NCBI GenBank assembly: GCA_021464245.1 | Contig: JADCRB010000155.1 | Coordinates: forward strand, 483,231 to 547,230 | Reading direction: 5' to 3' | From: Carallia brachiata | Taxonomy: Eukaryota > Streptophyta > Magnoliopsida > Malpighiales > Rhizophoraceae | Length of the DNA: 64,000 nt | Shown: positions 22,841 to 35,388 of the stretch, in pieces | Layout of the letters: every line of letters starts with the position of its first letter | Position numbering within the stretch: position 1 is the first letter of the stretch | The notes under the pieces: generated by a model | Database searches by the model: none | Told to the model about the DNA's origin: nothing | What the model saw: only the letters and a program-made list of their open reading frames with translations | Made by a program: the position numbers and the translations under genes

Positions 22841-24120
22841 GATATGTTTGCACGTTTTAGGGTTGTAATATTTTTATATTTAGTTTTTGTTAAAGTGCAT
22901 ACTATTTCATATTGATAAGAAATAAGTTTATAACATGAGTTATAATAAATACAACTTTTCCGTACTTTCAACTTAAACGTTTGGTAGGATTTGAAACCCA
23001 TAATCATTATTTGACAATTTTATCTCAATTCTTTTGTTTCTTTCATTTTTTATATTGTAATTTGGGTTTGCATGAAAAAATTGTGTTGTGTTCAATAGTC
23101 TTGTTTGAACAATGAAAATTTATAATATAAATATGTTAATTACCAGACATTTAAAATGTGGAAGGTATCTATTATTGGCAATTACATTTTATTTTTAAAA
23201 TTGTTTAGTCATTGTGTGATGAAATGTTTCATGAAGTTAGACGCAAAGTAGAAAATTGTAGTAAAGGAAAGAAAAGAAGAAACATGAAGTATTCATCTTG
23301 ATAAGTTGAGAAATTGAGGTGGCAAAAAGATTCTTGATACAATATTGACACTATTATTTTAGGTAAAATGAAAGCGTATTTTATATAAGTCGATTTTTAT
23401 GGAGCGTTTTGTACATGTGATTTCAACTCTTTCATAAATTCAATTTTGTAATAGGTTTTTTTTTCTTCTTAGTAACGGTTTCTTGTTTTTGGGTATAATA
23501 TAACTCGTCTAATATGTGTTGTGGAGGCAGTACGAATCATTTCTCAAAACTGATTGCAATTCCATCATCAGGAGATTGTCGGCATGCAGTTTGAGCACAA
23601 CCCTTGAAAACTTGAGTCCACGGATATTATTGTTTAATATTAGTGCTATACCTTTTGCATATAGATGGTGAGACAAAAGTGTTATTTTTTCTTAATGTAA
23701 ATAGTGTAGACCTCTCATGTACTCTCCTCGGTTGAAGAAAATGTTTACTCCTAATATATAGCAAGTTTCCTTATTATTTGCCTCTGCCATTTCAAGCACT
23801 AATTTCTCCCCAAGCAGATTGTTGATCGAGAGTATTTCACCAACAATGTCAAATTAAGATTTTGTATGATGCTTGGCAATTTCGAAGTTTTGCAAAGGAG
23901 CCAATAGGCGTAATTTTAAAATGATATAAGAAAAAAAAAATAAAAGAAAGAGTCTTGAACAATGGAGTTTTGGGTATTGATTTTTTGTTTGCATATTCAT
24001 TCAACCCAAAAAATGATATGCAAATACTTCTTTTATAAAATTCCCTTTTTACAAAAAAAAGTTTGTAGACTTGATATTTTATAAAATGGTAATTCAAATG
24101 TTTATATACTTATTTTTTTA
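22841..24120. other. AT-rich interior, nothing recognised
   Basis: Between the left inverted arm and the Copia debris. A short stretch of less AT-biased DNA lies near 23525-23640 and 23780-23900. It has no frame I can assign. Confidence 0.45.
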
Positions 24121-26010
24121 GTTGAGTCCTCTAATTTCAAGTAGTGTTTTAAGTTTTGTTAAGGATGTTGAAGTTAATTGTATTGCTTGTCAACTTGCAA
24201 AATATCATGCTTTACCTTTTAATGGGAGTGATTCTACTTCTTCTGCACCCTTTTATTTAAATCATTCTGATATTTGGATACCTTCTCCTACTGATACTAT
24301 GGATGGATCATGATACTTTGTGATATTTGTAGATGATTACTCATGTTATACATGACTTTGTCTGATGAAAAATCATTCTGATCTATTTGATATCTATTAT
24401 CAGTTTCTTGCCATGATCAAAACTTAGTTTTCTCAGACAATAAAACCATTTCATCGTGGTAATGTTATGGAATACAAAGATTCCAAACTTTTGCAACTTC
24501 TTTGCCAAATGGTATTGTCCTTCAATGTTCTTGTCCATGTGCTTCACAACAAAATAAACGGGCCAAACACAAACTTCGCCACATTCTAGATACTATTCGA
24601 GCACTCTTTTTTTTTTTGTCCCAAGCATTTTTGAGGAAAAGCTGCTCTTACAACTGTTTACGCCAACAATGGTGTTCCACCAATGTCATAAACAATATGC
24701 TACCCTTTGAGCGACTTTGTGGTAAACCACCTACCTATGAATCTCTTTGAGTCTTTGGTTGTGCTTGTTTTGTTCTTTTGTAGCCTAATGAACAAACAAG
24801 CTAGACCCTCGTGCTTGTCTATGTTTTTTTCTGGGTTATGGGATTGAGTATAAAGAATGTTGGTGTTGGGATCTTGTCTCCAAACAACCTTGAGTATCCT
24901 ATCATGTCATTTTTTGGGAACATAAGATATTTTCTTCTCTTTCTTCCTTTAACCTAAATGCTTCATCACAGTCCTTCTTCACTGATCGTTCTCTTGAATT
25001 AATATTAGATAATGTGAATTCTAATGTTCGTATGTAGATTTGTCCTATAGATCCTTTTCTTTCTAGCTTGAAAACAAATTCAATAGGTGATCTACCAGCT
25101 ACTCCTAATGTATCTTCCCAATCTTTTTTCGAGTCTCCACTTATGCGTCATTCTTCTTGAATAAGTAAATTACTCTCTCACCTCTAAGATTTTGTTGTTC
25201 ATCTACTGTTGTTTCCTTATATGAACCTCAAACCTATCTACAAGCCAATATAACCCTCCATGGCAGTAAGCATGGTAGAAGAATTACAATTTTGTCAAAA
25301 ACTCACACTTGAGATTTGGTTGAGCTACTTTCTAGCAAATCTAGAAGATTAAGACAAAATCAGATGGATTTGTTGAGCGGTACAAAGCTCGATTGGTGGT
25401 CAAGGGCTTTAGTATGGAGTATGGGATATATTGTGAGGAGACTTTGGCTCCTGTAGCATGAATCATTTTAATAAGGAGTTTGTTGGTAGTGGCTGCTATT
25501 CGCCACTGAAAGCCTTTTTAGATGAACGTTAAGAATGCTTTTCTTAATGATGATCTTAATGAGAGGGTCTATATTCAACCTCTATCTGGATATGATCATC
25601 CACCCAACATGGTCTGTCATCTCTGTCGAGTACTTTATGGTCTTAAACAGACACTTCATGCATGGTTTTCAAAATTCAGTACTATTATACAACAATTTAG
25701 ATTTTCTTTTAGTCCTTATAATACTGGTTTGTTTGTTCGCAAAAGTGGTCAGGGAATCATTTTGTTCTTACTTTATGTTGATGATATGATTATCACTGGA
25801 GATGATTTATAAGGTATTAATGATCCTAAGCAGTATCTCAGTCAACAGTTTGAGATCAAAGACCTTGGTCTACTCAATTATTTTCTTGGACTCGAGGTTT
25901 CATCTAATGTTATAGGGTGCTATCTGTGTCAAGCCAAATATATCTTAGATTTGCTCACTCAAGCAAAAATCAGTGACAGCGAAATTGCCTCTACTCTTCT
26001 AAAATACAAT
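24121..26010 (+). pseudogene. Copia integrase to RT debris without LTRs
   Basis: Broken frames read as Copia pol in the right order: gag-pre-integrase and zinc segment (VNCIACQLAKYHALPF near 24172-24220), integrase core (YFVIFVDDYSCYT near 24312-24352), an integrase C-terminal zone near 24540-24750, then RT with MNVKNAFLNDDL near 25522-25557, LCRVLYGLKQTLHAW near 25620-25665 and LLYVDDMIITGDDL near 25770-25811. The stretch KDLGLLNYFLGLEV follows near 25858-25900. Stops are frequent. RNase H, gag and both LTRs are missing. It is a different Copia family from 13358-18172. Confidence 0.8.
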
Positions 26011-26234
26011 GTAAAGAAAAAGAAAATTGATAAACTATTTGGTTAATTGCGTTCTTTCTATGTGCTGTACAATGCATGACGTAGTTTTGCTATTGAAAAA
26101 AATAAATAGAAATTCACTTCAAAATTTTAGATTCTTTTACTATAAGTCCTAAATTTTAAATCCTTTAGTTTTAAACTTTTTTTAAATGTCTTTAATCGTT
26201 ACTTTGTATTCAAGAGGCAAGATTATGAAAATAA

Positions 26235-26724
26235 TATATTAAATAATCAATATCACTTATATGTGTCTTTTATTTTATTTTTACCAATTTCGTAATCATC
26301 TTTATGAGAACAAAAAAGTTAATAAAGAGTAATTTCATCCGTCAAAATCAAAAGAAACTGCCATGTTAATTATATTAAGGCATATTATTTAGATAGAAAT
26401 TTAAGAGTTAATAACTTAAATATTAAAATGCATTTGGATAAGAAATTTTAATACAATTTATCAGGATATTTTATCTTATTTTTTCGTTACAAAAGTAGGT
26501 ATATGATCTTATAAAAGTGGCACAAAAAAAAAAGATTTTAAAAGTGAAATGATAAGACAATTTATTTTTAAACAATTTAGAAAAAAAAAAGTATCGGGTG
26601 TTTAATATAGGAAGATTTACCATGATTGATATCCTTAATCACAAATATCTTTCACTATAAAACACCTACGTAAAAATATATCACAAATTAACCAGGGCTT
26701 ATTGGGAAAATAGTATAAAACAAC
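26235..26724. repeat. Right arm of the ~490-bp inverted repeat
   Basis: The inverted partner of 22346-22840. Its outer end is ...GGGAAAATAGTATAAAACAAC. Confidence 0.85.
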
Positions 26725-26827
26725 TATGGGCTTGCTTGGTTTACCTGTTGTCGACTGTTGTTACAGATTGCTGATTGTTATTTCTAATCATTGATTGGTG
26801 TTGTTGATAATAAAATGAAGTTATAGT
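26725..26827. mobile_element. Possible truncated small TIR element
   Basis: The segment begins with a GCTTGCTTGGTTTACCTGTTG-like end, similar to the TGTTTGGTTGACC terminus of the small element at 36886-37117, and is cut off by the Gypsy-type LTR at 26828. It is probably a relic of the same family. The support is one end only. Confidence 0.3.
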
Positions 26828-27436
26828 TGATAAATACGGCCTATCATGTCCTTTGGCCTCAAACCCAAGCCCCGTTGAGCGGGCCAACAAGGGCCTACCG
26901 ACAACTTGTAGGGATTGCTTCGCAAATTTCCCGGGCAACTCACTAAGAGCTTGCCCATAAGAGTTCATTAGGTAGCTCACAGTCAGTACTGAGCCCTCGG
27001 TCCCTCAAGCTCTCTACTGATAAACACCTGTCACATTCATTATACATGAGGCTTTGGTCTTTTCAAACATCAGACTACCTCCAACGCATAGGTAGATATA
27101 AAACTCAAAGGAGCACATATGGGATGGGACTTTACCTCGAGATCTCTTTTTTAACTCTCTGACAGGCAACACTTTCTCCCTCTCTCAGTCTCTATTGCAA
27201 ATAAACACCCTTGTAAGCACCATGGCACATCGACGGAGCGCCTACCTCTAGAACTTCCCCACTACAGGCTATCGTCAAGGGCCTCACTAGGCCTCATTGG
27301 TCCTCTTTAGATCTCCTTTTGACTTGAGTGTCAGAGTGCCTACATCAAGGCATCCCTTTATCCCAAGCCTCATTGTTTTGTAGGTCTATAAGTGAGGCTC
27401 GAAGGCAGCTGACCCCACAGTCAAAGACAACCATCA
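26828..27436 (+). repeat. 5' LTR of the Gypsy-type element
   Basis: 609 bases, TG...CA. It shares with 34487-34797 the segments GATACGACCTATCA, CACCTGTCACATTCAT and CTTTTCAAACATCA, with many substitutions, so it is an old insertion. Confidence 0.85.
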
Positions 27437-27438
27437 AT

Positions 27439-27456
27439 TGGCACCGTCTATGGGAA
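27439..27456 (+). promoter_or_regulatory. Primer-binding site of the Gypsy-type element
   Basis: TGGCACCGTCTATGGGAA directly after the 5' LTR, two substitutions from the classic TGGCGCCGTCTGTGGGAA. A short gag-like start (MTGVKADTS, ATG at about 27474) follows and breaks off within 25 codons. Confidence 0.75.
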
Positions 27457-29360
27457 TCCCTGAGTTCCCACAATGACGGGTGTAAAGGCAGACACCAGTT
27501 GTTCGAAGAAATACTTGATCCCAACCTGCCCTGAGAATGCATAGATGCTGCACTCGCTCATGATGAACAAATAATATAAGGTGACCCACTTCGAAAAAGT
27601 CTTCAACACCTTTTCAACAAGGCTAATTCCATGAGAAATAACATGAATCCGAAGACTTAAGAAAAAAAAGAGCTCGAAAAATAGATTGAGGAACGACAAA
27701 AGGGTGAACAACAGAAGGGGGTTAAGTCCCATGCATTTATAGGCCTTCCTCTTTAGTCCCCGGGCTGCGCACAAAGGTCAAGCACTGGTGGAGCAAATAA
27801 TGAAAATATAAAAAGGAGCAAAGGGTTTTTCACAAGAATGTAGACCAACGCCCCCTATGATGGCTAAATTTAGGGCACAGAAATAGTTGTGGAATTGACA
27901 TGATAGATTGACATCTGAAGTCTATCTGTAACACACCACCCCATAAATGCCACGCAGCAGGAAGCTCATCACTTCAATAAGAGATGTTCCCTTTCAACTC
28001 CCAACAGTCAAAATTCCTAGAACACTCTCGCCTGTGGACTCCCGAGAGGTCGAACCTTTATATCGAGCTTACAACCCAGCTCGCGAGCCCTACAAGAAAA
28101 CCTAAAGGTGGAAAGATCACAACCTTAATGAATGAGCTCGAATGTCTGGCCTAGGCTAGGATGCATTGCCAAGTAACACCCTATGAACTTTTTTTTTATC
28201 TAGCATCCACTTACGACAGAAGTGAGCTCGAGGGTTCTCAACTACCTTTGGAAGATCGCATAAATCACAAAATATTACACAAACCCACGTTTCACAATGA
28301 TCTCATAAGTGTTAAAATTGTGAAGTTTTCATTATATGAAAGGTCAATTACAAGGGCTTCATTAGAATAAAAAAAGAGCTTTATTACATTGATAAAACTA
28401 TTTATAACATGAAAAAACTCTATTACTTGAACGCTATTGTGCACAAGAGACTTTCACCGTATGAAGACTAAGCAATCTAAAATTCATGGTACATTAATGC
28501 TTGAGACTGTGGTTGGGCCACCTTGTGGCGTAAAATATAGTAGGAAGGTTGAAGATGCTAAAAGGAAAGTCAAATTAGTATCCATTTAAAAAGATCCCCG
28601 CCTTCTATTGGGGAGTGGAAGATGAGTGGCAGTGATGCCAACGGGAAGCCTTGTGAAACACACCACCTAAGTGTGCCCAAGGCGTATTAAGAGACCAACG
28701 CAGCAGTCAGAATAAGAAAATTTGTTTATGTAACAATAATCAACTTACCTTGCAAGGAACAATATCCAGGATGAAATTGGCTCGACAACACCTCAAACTA
28801 ATATCATCCATAAAGGAGTTTGCCAGAAACGCCAAAGTAAAAAGCCAGAGAAATCCATTAAAAAAATTTCAGGATTATCTTCTCAAAGAAAGGGTAAAAA
28901 AAGAATTGGGATTGAGTCCTATATATAGAGATTCTCTATTGGGATTGAGTCTCATTTATATTGACTATCCTATTTAGCCCTCTCAAATGAGGATGAAATT
29001 CAAAATGATCGTAATAATGGTCTACATGCACAAACAACTGGGAGTAATTTCAAGACAGTCGTTTTGTATTAAAGAGAAGGGAATAACTCCCATGAAAATA
29101 AGAGAAAATAGGAAGTTGGAATGACTCTCACAAATTTCAGAGCAAAACATCGACAACCAACTTCAACTCGTATAGTCAGAGAAGAGAAAAGGTAATGCAA
29201 CACCAAAAAAAGTCAAGTCAGTTTGTTAACTTCATTAAGGGGAAAGGAGGTCGAGAAACTTGACATACATAGTGCTTAGACTAGCTAAACAAAAACTTGG
29301 CAAAATTATAAGTACTCTCATCGGCACTATTACATATTGTTTTCTCCCTCACGAGATTCA

Positions 29361-31862
29361 TTATGTGGAAGAATTGTGAGAGGACTCAGGAGGTTGTGGC
29401 CCTGCTACTGTTGAAATGCTAAGCTCTTCGCTTGGGTGACCCTCAAGTGCACACTCAAGAAAGGGCCAATGCAAAGTATTCAAGTCCAATGTTATCTTCT
29501 GTTCCTCAACGAGATCACGGACTCGAGCCATGTGCTCGTAAAAGCCTAAATTTACGGATTTGGGATCCAACTCTAGTCCGTCCCTTACCCTCTCCCGAAG
29601 AATGCCTATCTCAGTAGACAATTCAAATTGCCTTTGAGATGTTGCAACTTTGGGACTAATGTGATGTTTGCACTTCTTCTTCCGGATAATCCTCTATCTC
29701 GTGAACACAAATTGACAATCACAGGTTCTCTCTCTTGGTAGAATTGAGCCTATTAATTGCTTGCCTCTAGTGCTCTTTAGCTTTGGCTAACTTCTTTTCT
29801 AGGTCTTCGGTCAAACACTAGAAGTCGCTCTCACTCGCAAGCAAACGCTCAAGACGTGGTTGGATTGGAGTAATAGATTGAATATATGCAAACACTTTGC
29901 TTTCAAGATTAGAAGCAAGCTTTTGTGTCTCCCTTAACCTTGTAGCCACTTTGTGGGGAGCAGACAACTTGATTCTCCTCGTCTGATCAACAAGATGACT
30001 AAGGGAAGAAGTTCCAACTCCTGGGGAAGTGACGGGAGTGGGGACGTTAGCCCTCCTTCGTAAATTGGTCGTCAAAGAAGTTGACGAAGAATCTGATCGA
30101 GGCTTTCTTGTGAGCCACCTGCATACCCAAAACCAACCACTGTGGTCGCTAAAAGAGGAGTTCCCACGAGTGAAGTATCTAATTAAGGCTTTTTTCGTGA
30201 GCCACCCATAGACCTAGAACCAACCACTGTGGTTGTCAGAGGAGGGGTTGCCCAAACTGTTTGACGCTTGTACTTGACAACTCATCTAGAATACCTCGAA
30301 GAAAACCAAAAGACTCATTGACAATAATAACAATTGGTGGAGCTTACGAAGAAGGAGCATTGGTCACACTTTGAGATAGCACGTTAACACCAGTAGCAGC
30401 CTCTCTAGTATACCTCATTCATGCAAACATAGTATATAGTACAGGCAGGGATGCGGAAACTGTTGGAGGTCAAACAAGAGGATGCAGAGGAGGACTCGAT
30501 GAAAGCTACGCAAGAACTTAAGGAAATTGAGAGCTCAGCTGCCTCAAAAAGAAATAAATGTCGTTACTTGATTATCTCGGTTCGTTGTTGATAATATTGA
30601 TGACTTCGAAATCACAAGCAGCAGCGATAAAAGGAAGTTGGCTAGCAAAATGTGGATTGACGCAACCGCTCACAGGAAAGGCTTCATCATAAAAATTAGA
30701 ACTCGCTACGCCATGAGAAGTACCTGTTCCTGCAGTTCCTGCTAAAATCACAAAAGAAGCAAAAACACAAACTTATTGAGCAAAATATTATGGCAAACAA
30801 AGAAACAACGGGACCATCATACCTTTAGTAAGGGCAGGGTTAGGCTTGAGTTCTTCCAATTCCTTAGAACCAGAATAAGCAGTGTCTTTTCCTCACCTAA
30901 AAGTTGGTGGAAAATGGGGTTTGGGTTCTCCCATAAGTGCAATCACCCTACACTCAATCAATCCCTCCTCAATAACAAAATCAACAAATATCCTTAGGAG
31001 ACCTCCATGACAATAGAGCTCGCAAAATTTCTTTATGTTAGGGATAAAACCCATGAAAATTCTATCACTCACCCTGAACTTCGACAAATGGTTTAGCCCA
31101 TACAAAATCTGACCATTCTAAACTTGGGGAAACCTCACATTTTCACTCTCTAGAAAATGCACAAAAAAGTAGCTCCTTTGGTTAAAGGGCTGAGAACCTA
31201 CTATAAGAGGTTAAGCTGTACAAGCCTATTCCCACATCAGCTGCTCTAGGAGACAATGGCAGAGAACCTTCCTGTTCAACTTCAGACTATAATTAATTCC
31301 AAAGCTATCAACTCTATCAAACGCCTCCAACCCTCCAAGATAAATTGAGCGAGAGTGATCTTGAAGATCTTAAGAAACTCCTGCATGCCTCAAAGCGTTA
31401 GAAGGCAAAGTCCAACCTCTAATCGCCCACATAAACTGCCACACACCCAAGAGGAAGACAATAAGCCTTTCAATTCCAGCCTTTGAGGAATTTGAAATTT
31501 TTGCCACAAATCAAAGTTAACGAATTCACTATCTAATTCAGATGGAAGTTGGCCGACGGCACAACCAATGTGACCATAAGGTAAAGAAGGAGATGGATGT
31601 GCAGACTCACGAGTCAAAGAACCGCTAGAGGAATCTCTATGCCCTCGTGGGACATCCTCTCTTTGACGGTCCTTAGAGAAAGAAAGAATTTATTCCCTAT
31701 CTGGCATATTTTTTGAACCCCCAAACATCTTCACGGCACTTGGAAGCCCTAAACTCTAAGAAAAAAAATCTTTGAAGGCAACAATATTTTTCCAAATAGA
31801 GCGACTAGTAAAGGGAAAGAAAGTAAAGTCCCAACCTTTATAAGCTACATCTAGAATAGACA
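29361..31862 (-). pseudogene. Antisense module B of the Gypsy-type element
   Basis: On the minus strand a series of frames with conserved-looking protein sequence runs from about 31862 to 29361, broken by stops and shifts: a segment beginning near 31617 (LPSELDSEFVNFDLW), one near 31105-30893 (a globular stretch containing PHFPPTFR), then a Ser-rich linker and helical, charged C-terminal frames at 30075-29818 and 29621-29361 (ERVRDGLELDP, EHMARVRDLVEEQK). Architecture (N-terminal globular part, linker, coiled coil) resembles the plant 'putative gypsy type transposon' proteins often carried antisense by Tat-lineage elements. The family assignment is inference; no motif is decisive. Confidence 0.4.
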
Positions 31863-32194
31863 TCTTGTCTCTTTAGACGCAGAGTAATGATTTCCTAAAG
31901 TAGTTTATTTTCAATGGGGATACGTGGCACACCCCAAGGCTCAGTTTCAAAAAGGAAGTGTCGCTTCAAGCCCTATTTTGAAAACTGCCCTAAATAGTTG
32001 ATGACCACTATTACATGATCCTGAGGTAATGATTTTATAAAAAGACCCTACCAAAATCCAAAGGCGTTAAAAGCATTAGTAGAAGAGATAGAGAAGGAAT
32101 CTAGCATATGATATAAAATACCAATTTTATTGATACAAAAGAAGGGAAAGTTATTACAACATAAGGAATGACGAGTAGATGACTACAACCACTT

Positions 32195-34411
32195 TCACCA
32201 CTCTTTTTCTTTAAAAGATAGGTAGGATAAGTTATAGTGTGAACATAACTGTGAGACATCTTGAATGGCTTTAGTGTAACCCCGCTTGCAACCAGCTCCT
32301 ACCATCTTGCCCATTTTGGCCTGAAACTCCGTTAGCATTTCCTTCCCGATTATATCCTCGACAACCTGAATTGTCTTCTTAAGCTCACTCTGAGCCTTTG
32401 TGGTAGGCCTTGCCTCAGCAAGAAGAGAATTCAATTTGGCATTCAACTCTTCATTCTCCTTGCATGAACTTTTCCCAATAGATCTTGCTCTAAACAACTC
32501 ACGCTAGAGGTTTGTGACCTTGTTGTCTTGAGACTTTGTGACAGACCTACCTCAGCCAATTCTGATCGTAGGTCTACGACCTCCTTGCTTTGAAGAAAAT
32601 CTAGCATCTGCAAGCTCGCTTTAGAGCCTTGAAATGGAAGACTTCATACTACTATGTTCTTCCACTAATGAACGATCTTAGCACGAAGAGCCTCCACTAG
32701 AGTAGTTTCCTCTGAATGCGCTGTGATTTGAGAACTTGTGACTCGAGAAATTTCCCCTGATGGACCCTTAGGGACATCCAGCTCTCTCCAAGCAGGACAA
32801 TAATATTCTCCATTTCCTCTTTTTTCTTGTGGCCACGGTCGAACTCTATAGCCAGGCTCCACGTACAATCTATCCCCTCAAGAACCAAGTGTTTAGGGCT
32901 GCCAACTTCTCATAAATAGACAATGCAAGGTCATGGTATGTCCCTAAATGGACTACATTGTGCCTGGTGGGATAGCGTATCAAGCGAAGCAAAAAAAATC
33001 AAGTCTCGACCATTCATCTATGTCGTTGAGAAGGGATCGCCAGCTAGTGAGGATAAGTTCTCAGCCTTCAACGGTGACGCCAAATCTTTACGGGCAATTT
33101 CCGAAGGGGATTTTTTTTTTTAAGTCGTTAACGTAAGTGGCCTCTGTGTTGGAAGGAAGTTGCTTGGCAACTTGCTCAATAACAGCAGACCTCAAAGGAA
33201 GACCTTCAGCGACCTCCTTAGCAAAATCAACAAAGGAATTGCTAGACTCTCGAGGAAGCCCCTGGACTACAACCTCGGTATCATCAACCACTTGAACACT
33301 GGTGGACTCCACAACCATGGTTCTCTTCGACCTCCATATGAGAGGCTCCTTGGACCCCTCAACATCTCCATCATCTCCCTACGATCCTTGAGAGATGGCA
33401 GGAATCCTCACTATAGACTTTTGCTTCTGACCTCTCTCCACTCTTTCTTTCTTGTCTGGCGCCTCTTACGAAACCTCCTTCTTTTTCAACCACTTCTTCT
33501 CCTTTTTGGCCTTCGTCTTGGCCAAATTAGGGTTGTGTTACCAAACTAGCACATTACCTCCGTATTCCTTCCCTTTGAGATAATGCTTCATAGCCAATTT
33601 CACGAAGATCTTCGTTTCTCGAGAGGACAGTTCAGGAGCCTTAGATTGTGATCTCTTCAATGAAGAAAATTTATTAGGAAGGTTAAGAGGTGTAGACGGA
33701 CAAACAAAAAAGAAATGCTCATTGTAATCATGCTTACTCAAGAGACCACCCTTGAGCTTATTTGAAGCCCATTCTCTCGAAATGACCCAGTATGGCATGC
33801 CAAACTTTGAATTTGTAGACTTTACAAAAAAAAAACTAACATAATACCTCGGTGGTCAATTCTAGATTGGCGCGATCGCAAAGGACCTTCAAGCCCAGCA
33901 ATCACCGCCAAAAGTTTGGGGAGATTTGACTGAAAAAATTATTGATAATAGCAGAGAAATCTGAGCGTAACATCTGGAAGAGGAAACTGACATTATGGAC
34001 TTCAGGTAAAAGATGAAATGTCCTAAAAAGGGTGAGAAGCTCTCTCTAGTGTGGTGGGAAGGCATAGTTGGTAATTGGTAGGAAAATTTCCCCACACTCT
34101 TACCATCAACTGGTCAGTATCCGAGAGGATACACTATGGACTGGACACCCTGACTTACCACGTTCAACTATACCAATGCCACTAGAAGAACTACCTTAGG
34201 GAGGCTTCACTTTCCCGAACCTTTAGTCTTTGTCATTTTTGTCAAAAGAGAAAGAGAGAGTCAAAAACCAACGAAGACAAAGGGTGAAAGAAAGGAAATT
34301 TTGCAAACCCAATTTGCGAAAGGGACCACTTAAATAAAGCCCTAGGGGACTGATATGGTTATTACTGAAAGGACGTCTGCCACGGGACACAAACTCACTG
34401 AGTGACAACAC
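32195..34411 (-). pseudogene. Antisense module A of the Gypsy-type element
   Basis: A second minus-strand module of similar layout: frames at 34411-34223 and 34095-33889, then an 86-codon frame at 33798-33538 (YWVISREWAS... NEHFFFVCPS), a variable linker, a frame at 33318-33088, and a 100-codon helical frame at 32497-32195 (KENEELNAKLNSLLAEARP). That frame ends in GYTKAIQDVSQLCSHYNLSY before the stop. Helical coiled coil plus a closing aromatic motif fits the same antisense protein class as module B. Stops separate the pieces, so no functional protein is expected. Confidence 0.45.
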
Positions 34412-34473
34412 ATAATTTAAAATTTAAAACATCAAGTCCCTTGATTAGTAGAGAAATGACCTTTCTCCACTTT

Positions 34474-34486
34474 TAAAGGGGGTAAG
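34474..34486 (+). promoter_or_regulatory. Polypurine tract of the Gypsy-type element
   Basis: AAAGGGGGTAAG lies immediately before the TG of the 3' LTR. This is the expected plus-strand priming site and fixes orientation. Confidence 0.75.
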
Positions 34487-34797
34487 TGATAGATACGACC
34501 TATCACAGCCTCGTGCCTTAGGCCTAGATTCCGCTGGGCAGCCCAGCAAGGGCCTGCCGATAGCTTGCAGGGACTACTTGGCAGTTTTCCCTAGCAGCTC
34601 ATTGGGAGGTCGCTCACGAGAGCTCGTCGGATAGCTCGCAATCAATATTCGAGCACTTGGTCCTTCGAGCTCTATATTGATAGACACCTGTCACATTCAT
34701 CACACATAGAGCTTTGTCTTTTCAAACATCAACGTACCACCAATGCACGAGCAAGTATAAAACTTAGAAGAGCATATCTAGGATAGGACTTTACCTC
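34487..34797 (+). repeat. Truncated 3' LTR of the Gypsy-type element
   Basis: Aligns with the first ~320 bases of the 5' LTR and stops at GGACTTTACCTC. The following DNA belongs to other retroelements. Confidence 0.8.
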
Positions 34798-35388
34798 TTA
34801 TTACTTAGACAGTTGGATGAATGGTCAACCAGAAGATCGAACAGAGATACAAACCAAATAGCTTGTTGAAGTTTCCATTATGAGATTTAGTCTCTTTAAG
34901 GAAAGAGTTTAATGGACAACAACTAGTTGACTTGTTTTCTCCCTACAAAAGGATTACAGATCCACTTTGTAGTGGAAGAGTTTCTTTTGGAGAAAAAGAG
35001 AGGGTTGTTTTGTAACCAAAGAGGCGAGAGAAATATCGAAGTGAGTAAGGCTATGAGTGTTTGGCTTCACGAAAGCTAAAATTGAAAAGTGTAAAAATTT
35101 TCTTCTCTCTTTCAAGAGAAAAAGTGATAGTGAAAGTAAAGCTCAAGGTGCATCCTTGGAAACTAGATGTAGGCTCCCGGATTTGGGCTGAACTAGTATA
35201 AATCCCTATGTACGCTTTTCTTCCCTTAATTATTTTATTTTGTGCATTGTTATATTGGTTTATTCTGTTTTATTGCTGACTAGTCCTTAGATCTTGAGAT
35301 CCCGCGAGAGTTGTGAGATTCCAAAACATTAAAATCTTCCATTTTGCAATAGAACCCAATTCATCCCCCTTCTTGGGTTGCTTTGGGA
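34798..35388 (+). mobile_element. Probable fragment of another LTR
   Basis: Non-coding DNA with LTR-like features: a leader-like stretch (CTACAAAAGGATTACAGATCC), a GATCTTGAGATCCCGCGAGAG segment and an end resembling the CAATTCATCCCCCTTCTTGGGTTG...TAACA tails of SIRE-type Copia LTRs. It abuts RT coding sequence at 35389 without a primer site or gag, so it is not the 5' LTR of an intact element. Identity is inferred. Confidence 0.45.

Larger units (their letters stand above)
22346..26724. mobile_element. Composite unit bounded by long inverted repeats
   Basis: Two ~490-base arms in opposite orientation enclose 3.4 kb, in which the only recognisable content is LTR-less Copia pol debris (24121-26010). 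This could be a long-TIR DNA transposon that captured or received retrotransposon sequence, or two independent copies of one repeat that happen to lie in opposite directions. No target duplication was found at the outer ends (TGAGATATT versus TATGGGCTT). Confidence 0.45.
26828..34797 (+). mobile_element. Gypsy-type non-autonomous LTR element (Tat-like) with antisense modules
   Basis: The 5' LTR (26828-27436, TGATAAATACGG...ACCATCA) is followed by a TTGGCACCGTCTATGGGAA primer site, a close variant of the TGGCGCCGTCTGTGGGAA site of Tat/Athila-type Gypsy elements. A polypurine tract (TTTTAAAGGGGGTAAG) precedes the start of the 3' LTR at 34487. That LTR aligns with the first only to 34797, so its last ~300 bases are lost. 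The 7-kb interior shows no protease, reverse transcriptase or integrase. Instead, gene-like reading frames lie on the minus strand. The element would depend on a relative for movement. Confidence 0.85.
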
